NCBI GenBank assembly: GCA_024682015.1
Contig: JAIKZT010000162.1
Coordinates: 1 to 11,894 of the forward strand
Source of the DNA: Clostridia bacterium
Lineage (GTDB): Bacteria; Bacillota; Clostridia; Peptostreptococcales; Anaerovoracaceae
DNA length: 11,894 bases
Reading direction: 5' to 3'
A program made the translations under genes and the position numbers. Of the stretch, positions 1-6,870 are shown piece by piece. The first letter of the stretch is position 1. The number at the start of each line of letters is the position of its first letter. Below the pieces are notes generated by a model. That model did no database searches, had not been told where the DNA came from, and saw only the letters and a list, made by a program, of their open reading frames with translations.

Positions 1-1117
1 CGTCTTCCAGCGCCGCGCTGTTGTCTTCCGCCGCGCCGTTTTCGTCGTAGCCGATGCTGTCGATGACGCCTTCAACGCCGAATCCGCCGTTGTTGACGTT
101 GTCCGCGATGTTGTTGACCGTGTCGATATAGCCGGCAGCGGCATCCGCAGCAGCCTTGACGCCGAGCAGGATCAGGTCGTTCGCGTCGATGTAGATCGCC
201 TTGACGGTGATGTCTTTGGCATCCTTGGTCGCGGTGAGCGTGTCGCCCGCTGCGACGGTGGCTCCGTCAGCCTGGTTCTCCCAGTGATCGAAAATGAAGC
301 CGTCCTTTTCGGGGATCTCAGCGGTGACGGTGAAGTCGTAGGACGTAGCCGTCATGGCGCTGGTTCTCTCGTTCTGATCTTCAATGCCGGTCGCCCAGGC
401 GCCGCCATCCAGATCGTAAGTGATGCTGTAAACGTAGGTGGTCGTCGTACCACCGCCGCCGCCCGAGCTGTGAACGCCCAAGATGAATTCCATGGCGTGC
501 AGAATGGTCGCGAATTCCGCTCTGGTAACGATCTTGGCGGGCTTGAACGTGCCGTCCGGATAGCCGGTCAGCAGACCGTGATCCACGCAGTAATCCACGG
601 AGGATTCCGCGAAAGCCGCGATGCTGTCCGCATCCGAGAAAGCAGCGGGCCGGACCGCTTCCTTCAGCGTCTTGCCCGTCGTGGCGCAGTACCACTTGGC
701 AAAGTTAGCCACAAAGACCGCCGCCTGCTGACGGGTGATGTCGCCGGTGGGGTTGAACTTGCCGCCGCCGACGCCAGCCGTAATGCTCTTGTCAAGAGCC
801 CACTTGATGGCGCCTGCACTCCAACGACCGGATTCAACGTCCGCGAAAACGCTGACATTGTTGTTCAGTTTCTTCTCGCCAGCGTAGTTCGCGAAGACCT
901 TCATGAACTGCTCTCTGGTGGACGGATCGTTGGGGCTGAAGGTGGTGGCGGAGGTGCCTGCGAAGTAGTCGTTGTCTACGCCCCACTTAACGTAGGTGTA
1001 GAACCAGTCGCTGCTGCTGACGTCCGTAAAATCGCTTACGGGGACAGTCGCGAACGAGGGGACTACGGAACCAAGAAGCAGGCACAGCGTTAAGATTACT
1101 GCTGTTAATTTCCTCAT
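1..1117 (-). CDS. SLH-domain surface protein, C-terminus cut by window edge
   Basis: An exported protein predicted to attach non-covalently to secondary cell-wall polymer through three SLH domains. The reading frame runs open from ATG at 1117 to the window edge (372 codons seen). The start follows a purine-rich GAGGAGAAGGAA site. Residues 1-23 form a signal peptide (MRKL, hydrophobic core, cleavage after SFA). SLH units lie at about 28-72, 84-130 and 150-208, each with the family pattern of F-x-D-V at the start, a W/Y-x-x-x-V/I-K-W helix, and a TR-x-[EQ] end (STREQ, ITRQQ, VTRAE). A Gly5-Thr4 linker near residue 215 leads to a YDLDGG...DGFIFDHW segment that resembles an InlB B-repeat (Listeria-Bacteroides repeat). 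An acidic, Ala/Asn-rich region follows, where the gene leaves the window. Transcription probably starts at the promoter at 1240-1268. The function beyond wall attachment cannot be read because the C-terminal part is missing. Confidence 0.9.
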   Translation of the reverse strand, partial: MRKLTAVILTLCLLLGSVVPSFATVPVSDFTDVSSSDWFYTYVKWGVDNDYFAGTSATTFSPNDPSTREQFMKVFANYAGEKKLNNNVSVFADVESGRWSAGAIKWALDKSITAGVGGGKFNPTGDITRQQAAVFVANFAKWYCATTGKTLKEAVRPAAFSDADSIAAFAESSVDYCVDHGLLTGYPDGTFKPAKIVTRAEFATILHAMEFILGVHSSGGGGGTTTTYVYSITYDLDGGAWATGIEDQNERTSAMTATSYDFTVTAEIPEKDGFIFDHWENQADGATVAAGDTLTATKDAKDITVKAIYIDANDLILLGVKAAADAAAGYIDTVNNIADNVNNGGFGVEGVIDSIGYDENGAAEDNSAALED

Positions 1118-1168
1118 TTCCTTCTCCTCTTTCCTGAAAAACAAGTGACTTAGTATACCATTATAAAT

Positions 1169-1208
1169 GATAACTGAAAATGGGCGAGGCCGCCCTTTTC
1201 AGGTTATC
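1169..1208 (-). promoter_or_regulatory. Strong hairpin in the SLH mRNA leader
   Basis: Nearly self-complementary 40 nt: GATAAC-TGAAAA-t-GGGCG, loop AGGC, then CGCCC-TTTTCA-g-GTTATC. This gives about 17 pairs with one bulged base on each side. It lies between the predicted transcription start (about 1233) and the ribosome binding site, so it should form in the mRNA leader. An outer pairing of 1151-1161 (TAGTATACCAT) with 1228-1236 (ATGGTACTA) could extend it. There is no U-tract directly after it on either strand, so it does not look like a terminator. I recognise no riboswitch family. It could stabilise the mRNA or gate translation. Confidence 0.55.
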
Positions 1209-1239
1209 GGGGCGTACTCCACCTACTATGGTACTATCG

Positions 1240-1268
1240 ATTATACCAACATCGCTTCGCCTTATCAA
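1240..1268 (-). promoter_or_regulatory. Sigma-A promoter for the SLH gene
   Basis: Read on the minus strand, TTGATA (1263-1268) is followed after exactly 17 nt by a consensus TATAAT (1240-1245). The expected start of transcription near 1233 gives a leader of about 115 nt before the SLH start codon at 1117. A weaker alternative (TTTTCA, 17 nt, TATACT, with the -10 at 1152-1157) lies inside that leader. Confidence 0.75.
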
Positions 1269-1450
1269 GTTTTAAGCCTCTAAAAAAGCGGTTTTTTTTG
1301 TTTGTTTACCAATTAGGCAAGATTCCCGCATTTGTTTATATTCCGGCTTTTTCAACCCATCGCCGCACTTGGAGTTTAAAACGCGCCTGCCCATGGATGG
1401 GGCACCCGCGATATTTCGGCAGTCGCAGTAATTGGAACGATTATTCACGA

Positions 1451-1487
1451 AAATGCAAAAGACCGGAGAACTTTACGCTCTCCGACC
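1451..1487 (-). terminator. Intrinsic terminator after the 518-residue protein gene
   Basis: On the minus strand, GGTCGGAGA (1479-1487) pairs with TCTCCGGTC (1461-1469) across a 9-nt loop. That is nine pairs including two G-U wobbles. It is followed by the T-rich stretch TTTTGCATTT. It begins 27 nt downstream of the stop codon at 1514-1516, as expected for the end of that transcript, and separates it from the SLH gene. The remaining intergenic sequence (about 1270-1450) shows only an A6/T8 stretch near 1285-1300 and no gene. Confidence 0.75.
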
Positions 1488-1513
1488 TTGTTATGCCTTA
1501 CAATTTCATTTCG

Positions 1514-3070
1514 CTACGGACGTCCCTGATAGTTCGTCAGAGGCATTCCGTCCTCGCAGACGAACAGGACCTTGAAGGCCGCGAGGTTCTCCGCATTGTT
1601 CTCTATCTCGATTTTCGGATAATAGGTAATGGACGTCTTATCCTTGTCCTTCGACTCCCGCGTGGGACCGATCGAGGTTTCCATGCCGATGAAACGGCCG
1701 TCCGCGTCGTACAGAGCCACGAGCACGGCGGTCCTGCCGGGCTCTTCAATGGAGACCTTCGCGGTCGCTTCGACGGTGAACTTGCCTTCGGGCACACCGC
1801 TCACGCGGGATCCGTCCTTCTTGACGGCGATGGTCAGGGTTTCGCTGCGGTTCGTCCGCTTGGCGACCGTTACGGAATCCAGTTCCTTTTCCATCACCTC
1901 GCCGTTGACCTCTGCCACGGCATAATACGTTTTAAGGCCCGTTTCGTCGTACGTGGCTCTCTTCGTGATCTCACTCGTGATCTCGGCATTCGCTCTGTCG
2001 TGCATGTCGCAGCCTTCGCGCGAGCAGCCGAACGTGACGTAGGCGCTCTTGTGCCCGTTCGCCGGGGTCACCGTCCAGACCGGATCCATGGGAATGTGGC
2101 CCAGCGCCGGAAGGATCTCCGTCGTATCCTGCGGCTCAAACGCGGGATCGCGGAACGTCGCCACGTACGTGATGTGGCCGTCGTTCGTGCAGTCCGGCAC
2201 GACCCATGCGGATACGGCCGCCGTAACGCTCTCCGTGCGCACGTGATCTTCCTTCGTGTCGAACGAACACTTCTGAGTGGCCGTCGCCAGGTATGTGCCG
2301 TTCGTCTGCTGCTCCACGACGTAAGTCGGATCCTCCCAGCTATGGCCGAACGCGGGGATGACCCAGCCGCCCACCTCGGACGCTTCCAGGATCTTCTTTT
2401 CGGCGATCTTGCGCACATTCTCGATCTCGGCTTCCGCCTCGACCTTCAGCGCAGCGTAATTGCTGAACACGTCGATGCCCGCGTTGTCGAGATACAGGCC
2501 GATGAGATAACGCCTGTACATCGGCGAACCGGGGTGCGCGTCCGTGCCGTTGCCGGCGATCGCCAGCTTGATGTCGTCGGAAACGCCGGAACTGCGGATC
2601 TTGTCGCAGATCTTCGGATCCGCCGCGTCGTAGATCTGTTCGATGACCTCTTCGGTCGGGAATGAGAGCTCACGCTTGACGCCGCGGCCGACGTCCACAT
2701 ACAGGACGGGGTGCTTCATCCACTCGTTGACCTCGTCGATGGTGAGCATGTCCTCCTGACCCTCTTTATACGGGTGTTTGATGTTGTTGTTGATGTTGTC
2801 CAGGATCAGTTTTGCCGCGTCCTCCGCCGTGAACCGTTCCGTGATGCGCGTCTCCACGTCGAAGTCCAGCTGGTTCACCGCGTAGGCCTTGCAGATGCGG
2901 CACTGATAGTACTCGCTGTTGCCAGGCTGCTCGCACGTCGGGTCTTTTGCCGCGTACGTGACCCACTCATGGCTGCAGGGCACGTCCGCATGGACCCGTG
3001 CCGCGCCCGCAAACGCCAGCCCGATCAGCAGGGCGGCCAGCAGGACGGCCATCCATCTCGTGTTTCTCAT
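1514..3070 (-). CDS. Secreted Cys-rich protein, short paralogue of its upstream neighbour
   Basis: 518 residues with a signal peptide (1-28, cleavage after VHA), so probably secreted. No transmembrane anchor, LPxTG motif or SLH domain is visible. ATG at 3070 follows AAAGGAG at 8-nt spacing. The mature N-terminus has C32-x-H34-x-W36, C46 (PTC), then C57-x-x-C60. After this comes a mostly helical insert at about 67-236, with VNEWMKHPV at 114-122, YRRYL at 185-189 and AGIDVFSNYA at 197-206. The insert closes with P-A-F-G-H243-x-W, the usual end of a CxxC/LGH repeat. Two degenerate repeats follow (about 243-400, with ALGH near 325). The C-terminal β-rich domain at about 405-510 contains VALYDADGRFIGME. 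The N-terminal and C-terminal modules both recur in the 1102-residue protein encoded upstream, so the two are tandem paralogues. The function is unknown; repeats of this kind occur in surface proteins of gut Clostridia. Confidence 0.9.
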   Translation of the reverse strand: MRNTRWMAVLLAALLIGLAFAGAARVHADVPCSHEWVTYAAKDPTCEQPGNSEYYQCRICKAYAVNQLDFDVETRITERFTAEDAAKLILDNINNNIKHPYKEGQEDMLTIDEVNEWMKHPVLYVDVGRGVKRELSFPTEEVIEQIYDAADPKICDKIRSSGVSDDIKLAIAGNGTDAHPGSPMYRRYLIGLYLDNAGIDVFSNYAALKVEAEAEIENVRKIAEKKILEASEVGGWVIPAFGHSWEDPTYVVEQQTNGTYLATATQKCSFDTKEDHVRTESVTAAVSAWVVPDCTNDGHITYVATFRDPAFEPQDTTEILPALGHIPMDPVWTVTPANGHKSAYVTFGCSREGCDMHDRANAEITSEITKRATYDETGLKTYYAVAEVNGEVMEKELDSVTVAKRTNRSETLTIAVKKDGSRVSGVPEGKFTVEATAKVSIEEPGRTAVLVALYDADGRFIGMETSIGPTRESKDKDKTSITYYPKIEIENNAENLAAFKVLFVCEDGMPLTNYQGRP

Positions 3071-3152
3071 TCCGTTACTCCTTTATCCTCTAACCCTTTA
3101 ACTAACTGAATACCCAATTCCGAAAGCATCCCGCACCCGTTAGCGTGCTCCA

Positions 3153-3230
3153 GTTCCCTTCGACAAGCTCGGGGAACGTCAGAGCAATCCGCAACGCCAA
3201 CCCGACGCTCGCTGAGCCTGTCGAGGCGAG
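3153..3230. repeat. REP-like bipartite palindromic element
   Basis: Lies in the 227-nt gap between the two Cys-rich protein genes. The left half is a hairpin, GTTCCC (3153-3158) with GGGAAC (3172-3177). The right half has CTCGC (3208-3212) with GCGAG (3226-3230). The cores are inverted copies of each other: TCGACAAGCTCGG (3160-3172) against the reverse complement of 3211-3224, TCGACAGGCTCAGC. A related TCGACA...TGTCGA arrangement occurs at 10216-10285. Motifs of this type are dispersed intergenic repeats in many bacterial genomes (recalled, not searched). I see no gene or clear promoter in the rest of the gap. Confidence 0.55.
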
Positions 3231-3270
3231 ATGCCTTCTCTATTTATTTTATATATCGGTTACGCCCTTT

Positions 3271-3294
3271 GCAATCTCCATTTAAAGCGATTGC
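3271..3294. repeat. Small inverted repeat just after the 1102-residue protein gene
   Basis: GCAATC (3271-3276) and GATTGC (3289-3294) form a 6-bp stem with a 12-nt loop, a few bases past the stop codon at 3298-3300. On the coding strand it is followed by AAAGGGCG rather than a T-tract. It is therefore a weak candidate for transcript-end structure and not a convincing intrinsic terminator. Confidence 0.3.
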
Positions 3295-3297
3295 GCG

Positions 3298-6200
3298 CTA
3301 ATCGCCGTAATCCACGCCGGCGCCGTCCGGTTCGCAGGCGGGGGCGCTGTCCGGGTCCACCCAGAAGAGTTTCATCTCCTCCGCGCCGGACGCAAGAGCC
3401 GCGCTGCCGCCTCCATCGAAGACGCTCAGGCCGAGAAACCGTCCGTCCTCCGAGAAGGACGCTGCGAGAATGGGCCAGTCCTCCGAGATCCCGATGCCCG
3501 TGATCTCAACGGAAGCGATCCTCTCGCCGCCCTGATCGACCGATACCGTCCATACGGCAGCCATGGCGTCGTTCCCCATCGTGCCTTTGCGCCGGTGCGA
3601 CGCAGGCAGGACGACCGTCTTTTCATCCGTAAACGTCTGATCGCCGGCGACCGCGACCGCCGTATAGACGATCTGGCCGTCTTCCGTGCGGCCCGGTTCC
3701 GTGCGCTCGATCCGAATCTCGGCAGCTACCGTTTCCACGTGGGTCTCATCCCGGCGGCACGTGAGCAACGCGCTCGCTGAGGCGTAATCCTCCGCCCACG
3801 TCCATTCCGCCGTGTAATCGTGCCCGAGCGGGTCTCCTGCCGAGCGGGTCTCCGCTTCGCCGCAGGCGCCGCAGACGCGCTTTTCTTCGCGGCCTGCCGT
3901 GCACGTGGCCTCAAGGGAAAGTTCCCAATCGCCCCAGACGTGGCCTACGGCGTCCAGGATCCAGCTGTCCTCGTCGATCTCCTCCAGCGGAAAACTCTCC
4001 AGCAGCGCGCACGTGCTCGCGAACGTCCGAAACGCCTCGTGGTCCTCCAGCCATTCCACGCCCAGATCGATCAGCGCTTCGCCTGCCAGATAGCGGCGGT
4101 AGGCATCCGCCGAAAGCGCCGTATACGCTTTTTTATACGCGTCCGGCAGTTCCGAACGGCTTGCCGCGGCTGCGACCGCCTCGCTGCCGGCGGTATACAG
4201 CAGGTCTTTGGCCCTTTCTTCGCTCAGAGGCTCCTCCATGCCGAGGAACGTGATCACCGGATCCGCCAGCCAGGAGGAAAGTCCCTCCGCCGTCCGAACG
4301 GTAACGTGCAGACGATCCAGCCTGGAAAGGACATCCTCGAGCCGGAAGGCCTTCAGAACTTCGTAATCCGTATCATCCAGCACGTACAGTCCCTGAACGC
4401 CCAGGAACGTTCCGCAAGCGCTGCAGGTCCAATAGGCGATGTTGCCGTCCTCCGTGCAGGCCGGCGCCATTGCGTCGGTCTTTTCGGGACTGTGCGCCGC
4501 GGGCAGAATGAACGGAACGTCCGCCTGCGCAGCGAAGTCCGCATTGGTGAACCCTTCGCAGCTGTAAACTCCTTCTCCGTCCTCCGTGCAGGTGTTGGGG
4601 ACGGTCACCCGGATGGACGCGGGAACGGTCTCGATCTCCGTCTCGCCGCAGGCCGCGCACGTTCTGAGCGCGGTGACCCGGCTGAAGTCCTCCGACAGCT
4701 CGTAGACCGGCTCGTCCCAGGTGTGGCCGGCGGGGTCGATCGTCACGTATTCCGTAAGGCCGCAGCGCTTGCAGCGGACCAGGTCCAGCCCTTCCGTCGT
4801 ACACGTCGGATCCTTGTGCCAGGACGTACGGAACTCGTGCCCGAGTGGGTCGGCAAACTTCAGTTCGCGGGACAGTTCCTCGCCCCCCGCTCTGCAATAG
4901 GTGACCTCATAATAACTGCCGCTTTCCGTGCAGGTGGGGCGCACGATGTACTCGTTTACCGCCGGCCGCGGCGTGTGATCCGCATGCTTGTAGAACCACT
5001 CCGTGTATACGGTGCCGCAGCGGCTGCACGTATGCACGATGTAACCGTCTTCCGTTACCGTAACGGACTGCGACGCCGTCACCTGCCAGTCGTGGCCCAG
5101 AGGCTCGTAATCCACCTGATAGGAATCCCCGCAGCGGCTGCACGCATAGACCGTATAGCCGTCCGCCGTACAGGTGACGGGTACCTCGTCCGTGATGACG
5201 TAATCGTGGCCGAGCGGCGCCAGGCGCGTGTAGGTCAGGCTGATCGTTTCACCGCCCACCGCGCAGTAGACGGCCGTCCAGTAACCGCCGCCCTCCGTGC
5301 ACGTCGGCTCGACCATGTCCTCTATGACGGGGTCGCCCGCCTCGTGGGTTTCGTGCACGGGGATGGTCTCCCAGCGCTTTTCGCCGCAGCGCCCGCAAGC
5401 GTATTCGATGCTGCCGGGCTCGGTGGCGGTCGCCTCCTGCCGGTTCATCTCCTTCCAGTCGTGCCCGAGCGCCGCGAGGGTCTTCGTATCCGTGCTGAGC
5501 CGTTCGCCGCACCACAGGCAGCGGACGACGACGTCGTAGTGACCCTCCTCCGTGCAAGTCGCTTCCATGCGGTTCTCTTCGGCCGGGTCACCCGGCTCGT
5601 GCGTGCAGATGCGTCCGATGTCCGCGGCGGATACTTTTGCGCCGGCAAGGTCGAAATACGTGCCGCAGCGCCCGCAGCGGCCGTGAGCCATCAGGTAGAA
5701 CGGCCCGGCGCCGGGCGCCTTGACCGCCCCATCTTCGTAAAAGGCTATGTCGTGACCGAGCATGGGAATCGTTTCCGAGTAAGACTCGGTGCAGTTCATG
5801 CAGGTGTATATGCGGATGCCGTCCTTTTCGCACAGCGGCGCCGTGTAGGACGACTGGGCGAAGACATGACCCGTCGCAGGCAGGATGAGAGCGCCGATCT
5901 CCTCGTCTGAAAGCACCTTCTTCGAAGCGCTTTCGTGGATCTCCGCCAGTTCGAGGCTGGCCGCTTCCGCGTATTTGGCATAATCGTTGAAAACGGTAAA
6001 TCCGGCCCGGCTGAGAAACATGCCCGACAGGTAGCGGCGATATTGTTCGGCGCCGCGATAGGGGATCGTGCCGGGTTCCGGGGTCTGTCCCGCATCATCC
6101 CCGGCGATGATGTACTTCGTCTCGTCCGAGAGATTGGACGCCAGGACCTTCGCCCGCAGTTCCTCATCCGTCGTCAGATACAGGATCTCGATCATGGTCG

Positions 6201-6606
6201 CAGTATCCAGTTCGACCCTCTGCGGGGGCACGCCCTCGGCCAGCCGAATGCCGATCACCGGATGGCGCATCCATTCGTTGACCGACTCCACGTCCGTGAT
6301 CTGTTCCGGTTCGTACGCCTGCTTCTGCAGGGCTTCGATGATGAGCGCCTGCACGTCCTCGCGCGAGAATCGGGCTTCGATCTCCGCTTCCACGTCCACA
6401 TCCGCCTGGCTGAGCGCATAGGCGCCGCACAGACTGCAACGGTAATAGTCCACGTTGCCGGGCTGGGTGCAGGTGGGATTGACGGCAGAAACCGTCTCCC
6501 AGACATGCCGGCAGGGTTCGCCCGCAAAGGCCGGCGCGGCGCCGGATAAAGCCAGGCTGACGGCCAGCATTACAGCCAGGATGGGTCTGAATGTCGTATG
6601 TTTCAT
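3298..6606 (-). CDS. Large secreted Cys-rich repeat protein with two unknown modules
   Basis: 1102 residues, probably exported. The chosen start (6606) has AAGGAGG about 10 nt upstream and begins a clean signal peptide (1-28, cleavage after AFA). The frame is open 14 codons further, but that region lies at the ribosome binding site. C32-x-H-x-W36, C46, C57 and C60 match the 518-residue paralogue position for position. A helical module follows at about 67-240 (VNEWMRHPV 109-117, YRRYL 189-193, AGFTVFNDYA 201-210), ending P-A-T-G-H247. Next come about nine 40-50 residue units of C(T)...C-x-x-C-G...LGH type, including two gapless 123-residue blocks (381-503, 504-626). A second, more diverged copy of the helical module sits at about 733-884 (SSWLADPVI, YRRYLAGEAL), ending G-H-V-W. 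The C-terminal domain at about 1000-1102 has AASFSEDGRFLGLS and EMKLFWVD. Each complete unit offers three Cys and one His, so metal binding is possible but not shown. No cell-wall anchor is visible. The role is unknown; surface or extracellular adhesion or scaffold is a guess. Confidence 0.9.
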   Translation of the reverse strand: MKHTTFRPILAVMLAVSLALSGAAPAFAGEPCRHVWETVSAVNPTCTQPGNVDYYRCSLCGAYALSQADVDVEAEIEARFSREDVQALIIEALQKQAYEPEQITDVESVNEWMRHPVIGIRLAEGVPPQRVELDTATMIEILYLTTDEELRAKVLASNLSDETKYIIAGDDAGQTPEPGTIPYRGAEQYRRYLSGMFLSRAGFTVFNDYAKYAEAASLELAEIHESASKKVLSDEEIGALILPATGHVFAQSSYTAPLCEKDGIRIYTCMNCTESYSETIPMLGHDIAFYEDGAVKAPGAGPFYLMAHGRCGRCGTYFDLAGAKVSAADIGRICTHEPGDPAEENRMEATCTEEGHYDVVVRCLWCGERLSTDTKTLAALGHDWKEMNRQEATATEPGSIEYACGRCGEKRWETIPVHETHEAGDPVIEDMVEPTCTEGGGYWTAVYCAVGGETISLTYTRLAPLGHDYVITDEVPVTCTADGYTVYACSRCGDSYQVDYEPLGHDWQVTASQSVTVTEDGYIVHTCSRCGTVYTEWFYKHADHTPRPAVNEYIVRPTCTESGSYYEVTYCRAGGEELSRELKFADPLGHEFRTSWHKDPTCTTEGLDLVRCKRCGLTEYVTIDPAGHTWDEPVYELSEDFSRVTALRTCAACGETEIETVPASIRVTVPNTCTEDGEGVYSCEGFTNADFAAQADVPFILPAAHSPEKTDAMAPACTEDGNIAYWTCSACGTFLGVQGLYVLDDTDYEVLKAFRLEDVLSRLDRLHVTVRTAEGLSSWLADPVITFLGMEEPLSEERAKDLLYTAGSEAVAAAASRSELPDAYKKAYTALSADAYRRYLAGEALIDLGVEWLEDHEAFRTFASTCALLESFPLEEIDEDSWILDAVGHVWGDWELSLEATCTAGREEKRVCGACGEAETRSAGDPLGHDYTAEWTWAEDYASASALLTCRRDETHVETVAAEIRIERTEPGRTEDGQIVYTAVAVAGDQTFTDEKTVVLPASHRRKGTMGNDAMAAVWTVSVDQGGERIASVEITGIGISEDWPILAASFSEDGRFLGLSVFDGGGSAALASGAEEMKLFWVDPDSAPACEPDGAGVDYGD
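4729..5466 (-). repeat. Two tandem 369-bp coding blocks (123 residues each)
   Basis: Within the 1102-residue protein, 5098-5466 and 4729-5097 encode blocks of exactly 123 residues that align without gaps. Each has three units: GHDW...C-x-x-C-G with no preceding Cys, then H...PTCTE...YC-x-x-GGE...PLGH with the second Cys of the pair replaced by Gly, then TCT...C-x-R-C-G. A hand count gives about 47 identities in 123. The preceding region (about 5467-5760) looks like the first two units of a similar block. Confidence 0.75.
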
Positions 6607-6662
6607 GCTGTGTGTCCCTCCTTCGGTGAACGAACGCCTGAATCGCATAACAACTCAATTTT

Positions 6663-6691
6663 ATTCTACCCCTTCCGCTGCAAAGCATCAA
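6663..6691 (-). promoter_or_regulatory. Sigma-A promoter for the 1102-residue protein gene
   Basis: On the minus strand, TTGATG (6686-6691), 17 nt, then TAGAAT (6663-6668). The start of transcription would be near 6656, leaving a leader of about 50 nt that ends in the AAGGAGG site before ATG at 6606. No other good promoter is seen between here and the 518-residue gene, so that gene may be partly read from this promoter. Confidence 0.65.
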
Positions 6692-6700
6692 GGAAAACTG

Positions 6701-6742
6701 GCGAAAGCGCTGATAATCGCTGTAATAGGGTCAGCCTTTCGC
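6701..6742. repeat. Inverted repeat between divergent promoters
   Basis: GCGAAAG-c-GCTGA (6701-6713) is complementary to TCAGC-CTTTCGC (6731-6742): 12 pairs with one bulge and a 17-nt loop. It lies just upstream of the -35 of the minus-strand promoter and about 50 nt upstream of the plus-strand -35, so an operator role is possible. No regulator family is implied by the sequence. Confidence 0.4.
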
Positions 6743-6790
6743 GATGGACTGCCGAAATATTTTCGAACCCGAAAATTTTGAATCAGACTC

Positions 6791-6818
6791 TTGACAACCG
6801 ACTTCAATGTGATATGAT
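6791..6818 (+). promoter_or_regulatory. Sigma-A promoter for the SPFH gene cluster
   Basis: A consensus TTGACA (6791-6796), 16 nt, then TATGAT (6813-6818). The bases just upstream (6753-6782) are A/T-rich, with two related stretches CGAAATATTTTCGAA and CGAAAATTTTGAA, which could act as an UP element. The 5' leader to ATG at 6871 would be about 45 nt. Confidence 0.75.
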
Positions 6819-6831
6819 TTTGATATCAAAA
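6818..6831. promoter_or_regulatory. Palindrome overlapping the start site, possible operator
   Basis: TTTTGATATCAAAA is a perfect 14-bp palindrome that begins at the last base of the -10 box and covers the expected transcription start. The GATAT core is also repeated at 6811-6815. The third-position neighbour of this cluster encodes an Arc-like ribbon-helix-helix protein, a family that often binds short palindromes. Autoregulation is therefore a reasonable but untested inference. Confidence 0.4.
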
Positions 6832-6870
6832 ATAATTCACATACAAACTCCAACACGGAAGGTGAACCAA

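Noticed and set aside
1285..1300. AAAAAA-GCGG-TTTTTT as an intrinsic terminator
   Set aside because: The stem would be only A-T pairs, no gene on the plus strand ends nearby, and a clear terminator for the minus-strand gene already exists at 1451-1487.
1298..2665. A 455-codon plus-strand frame and a 269-codon one at 284-1093
   Set aside because: Both are antisense to exported proteins with clear domain patterns, and neither has a convincing ribosome binding site.
3153..3230. CRISPR repeats
   Set aside because: There are only two inverted palindromic halves, with no regularly spaced direct repeats or spacers and no cas genes.
3820..5910. A 696-codon open frame on the plus strand opposite the large Cys-rich protein gene
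   Set aside because: It is antisense to a gene with signal peptide, regular repeats and a good start site. The product is Arg/Ala-rich low-complexity with no ribosome binding site, as expected from GC-rich third positions.
6607..6648. A start for the large protein 14 codons upstream of 6606
   Set aside because: The added residues would precede the signal peptide with a charged stretch, and the AAGGAGG site lies inside that extension, correctly spaced for the 6606 start.
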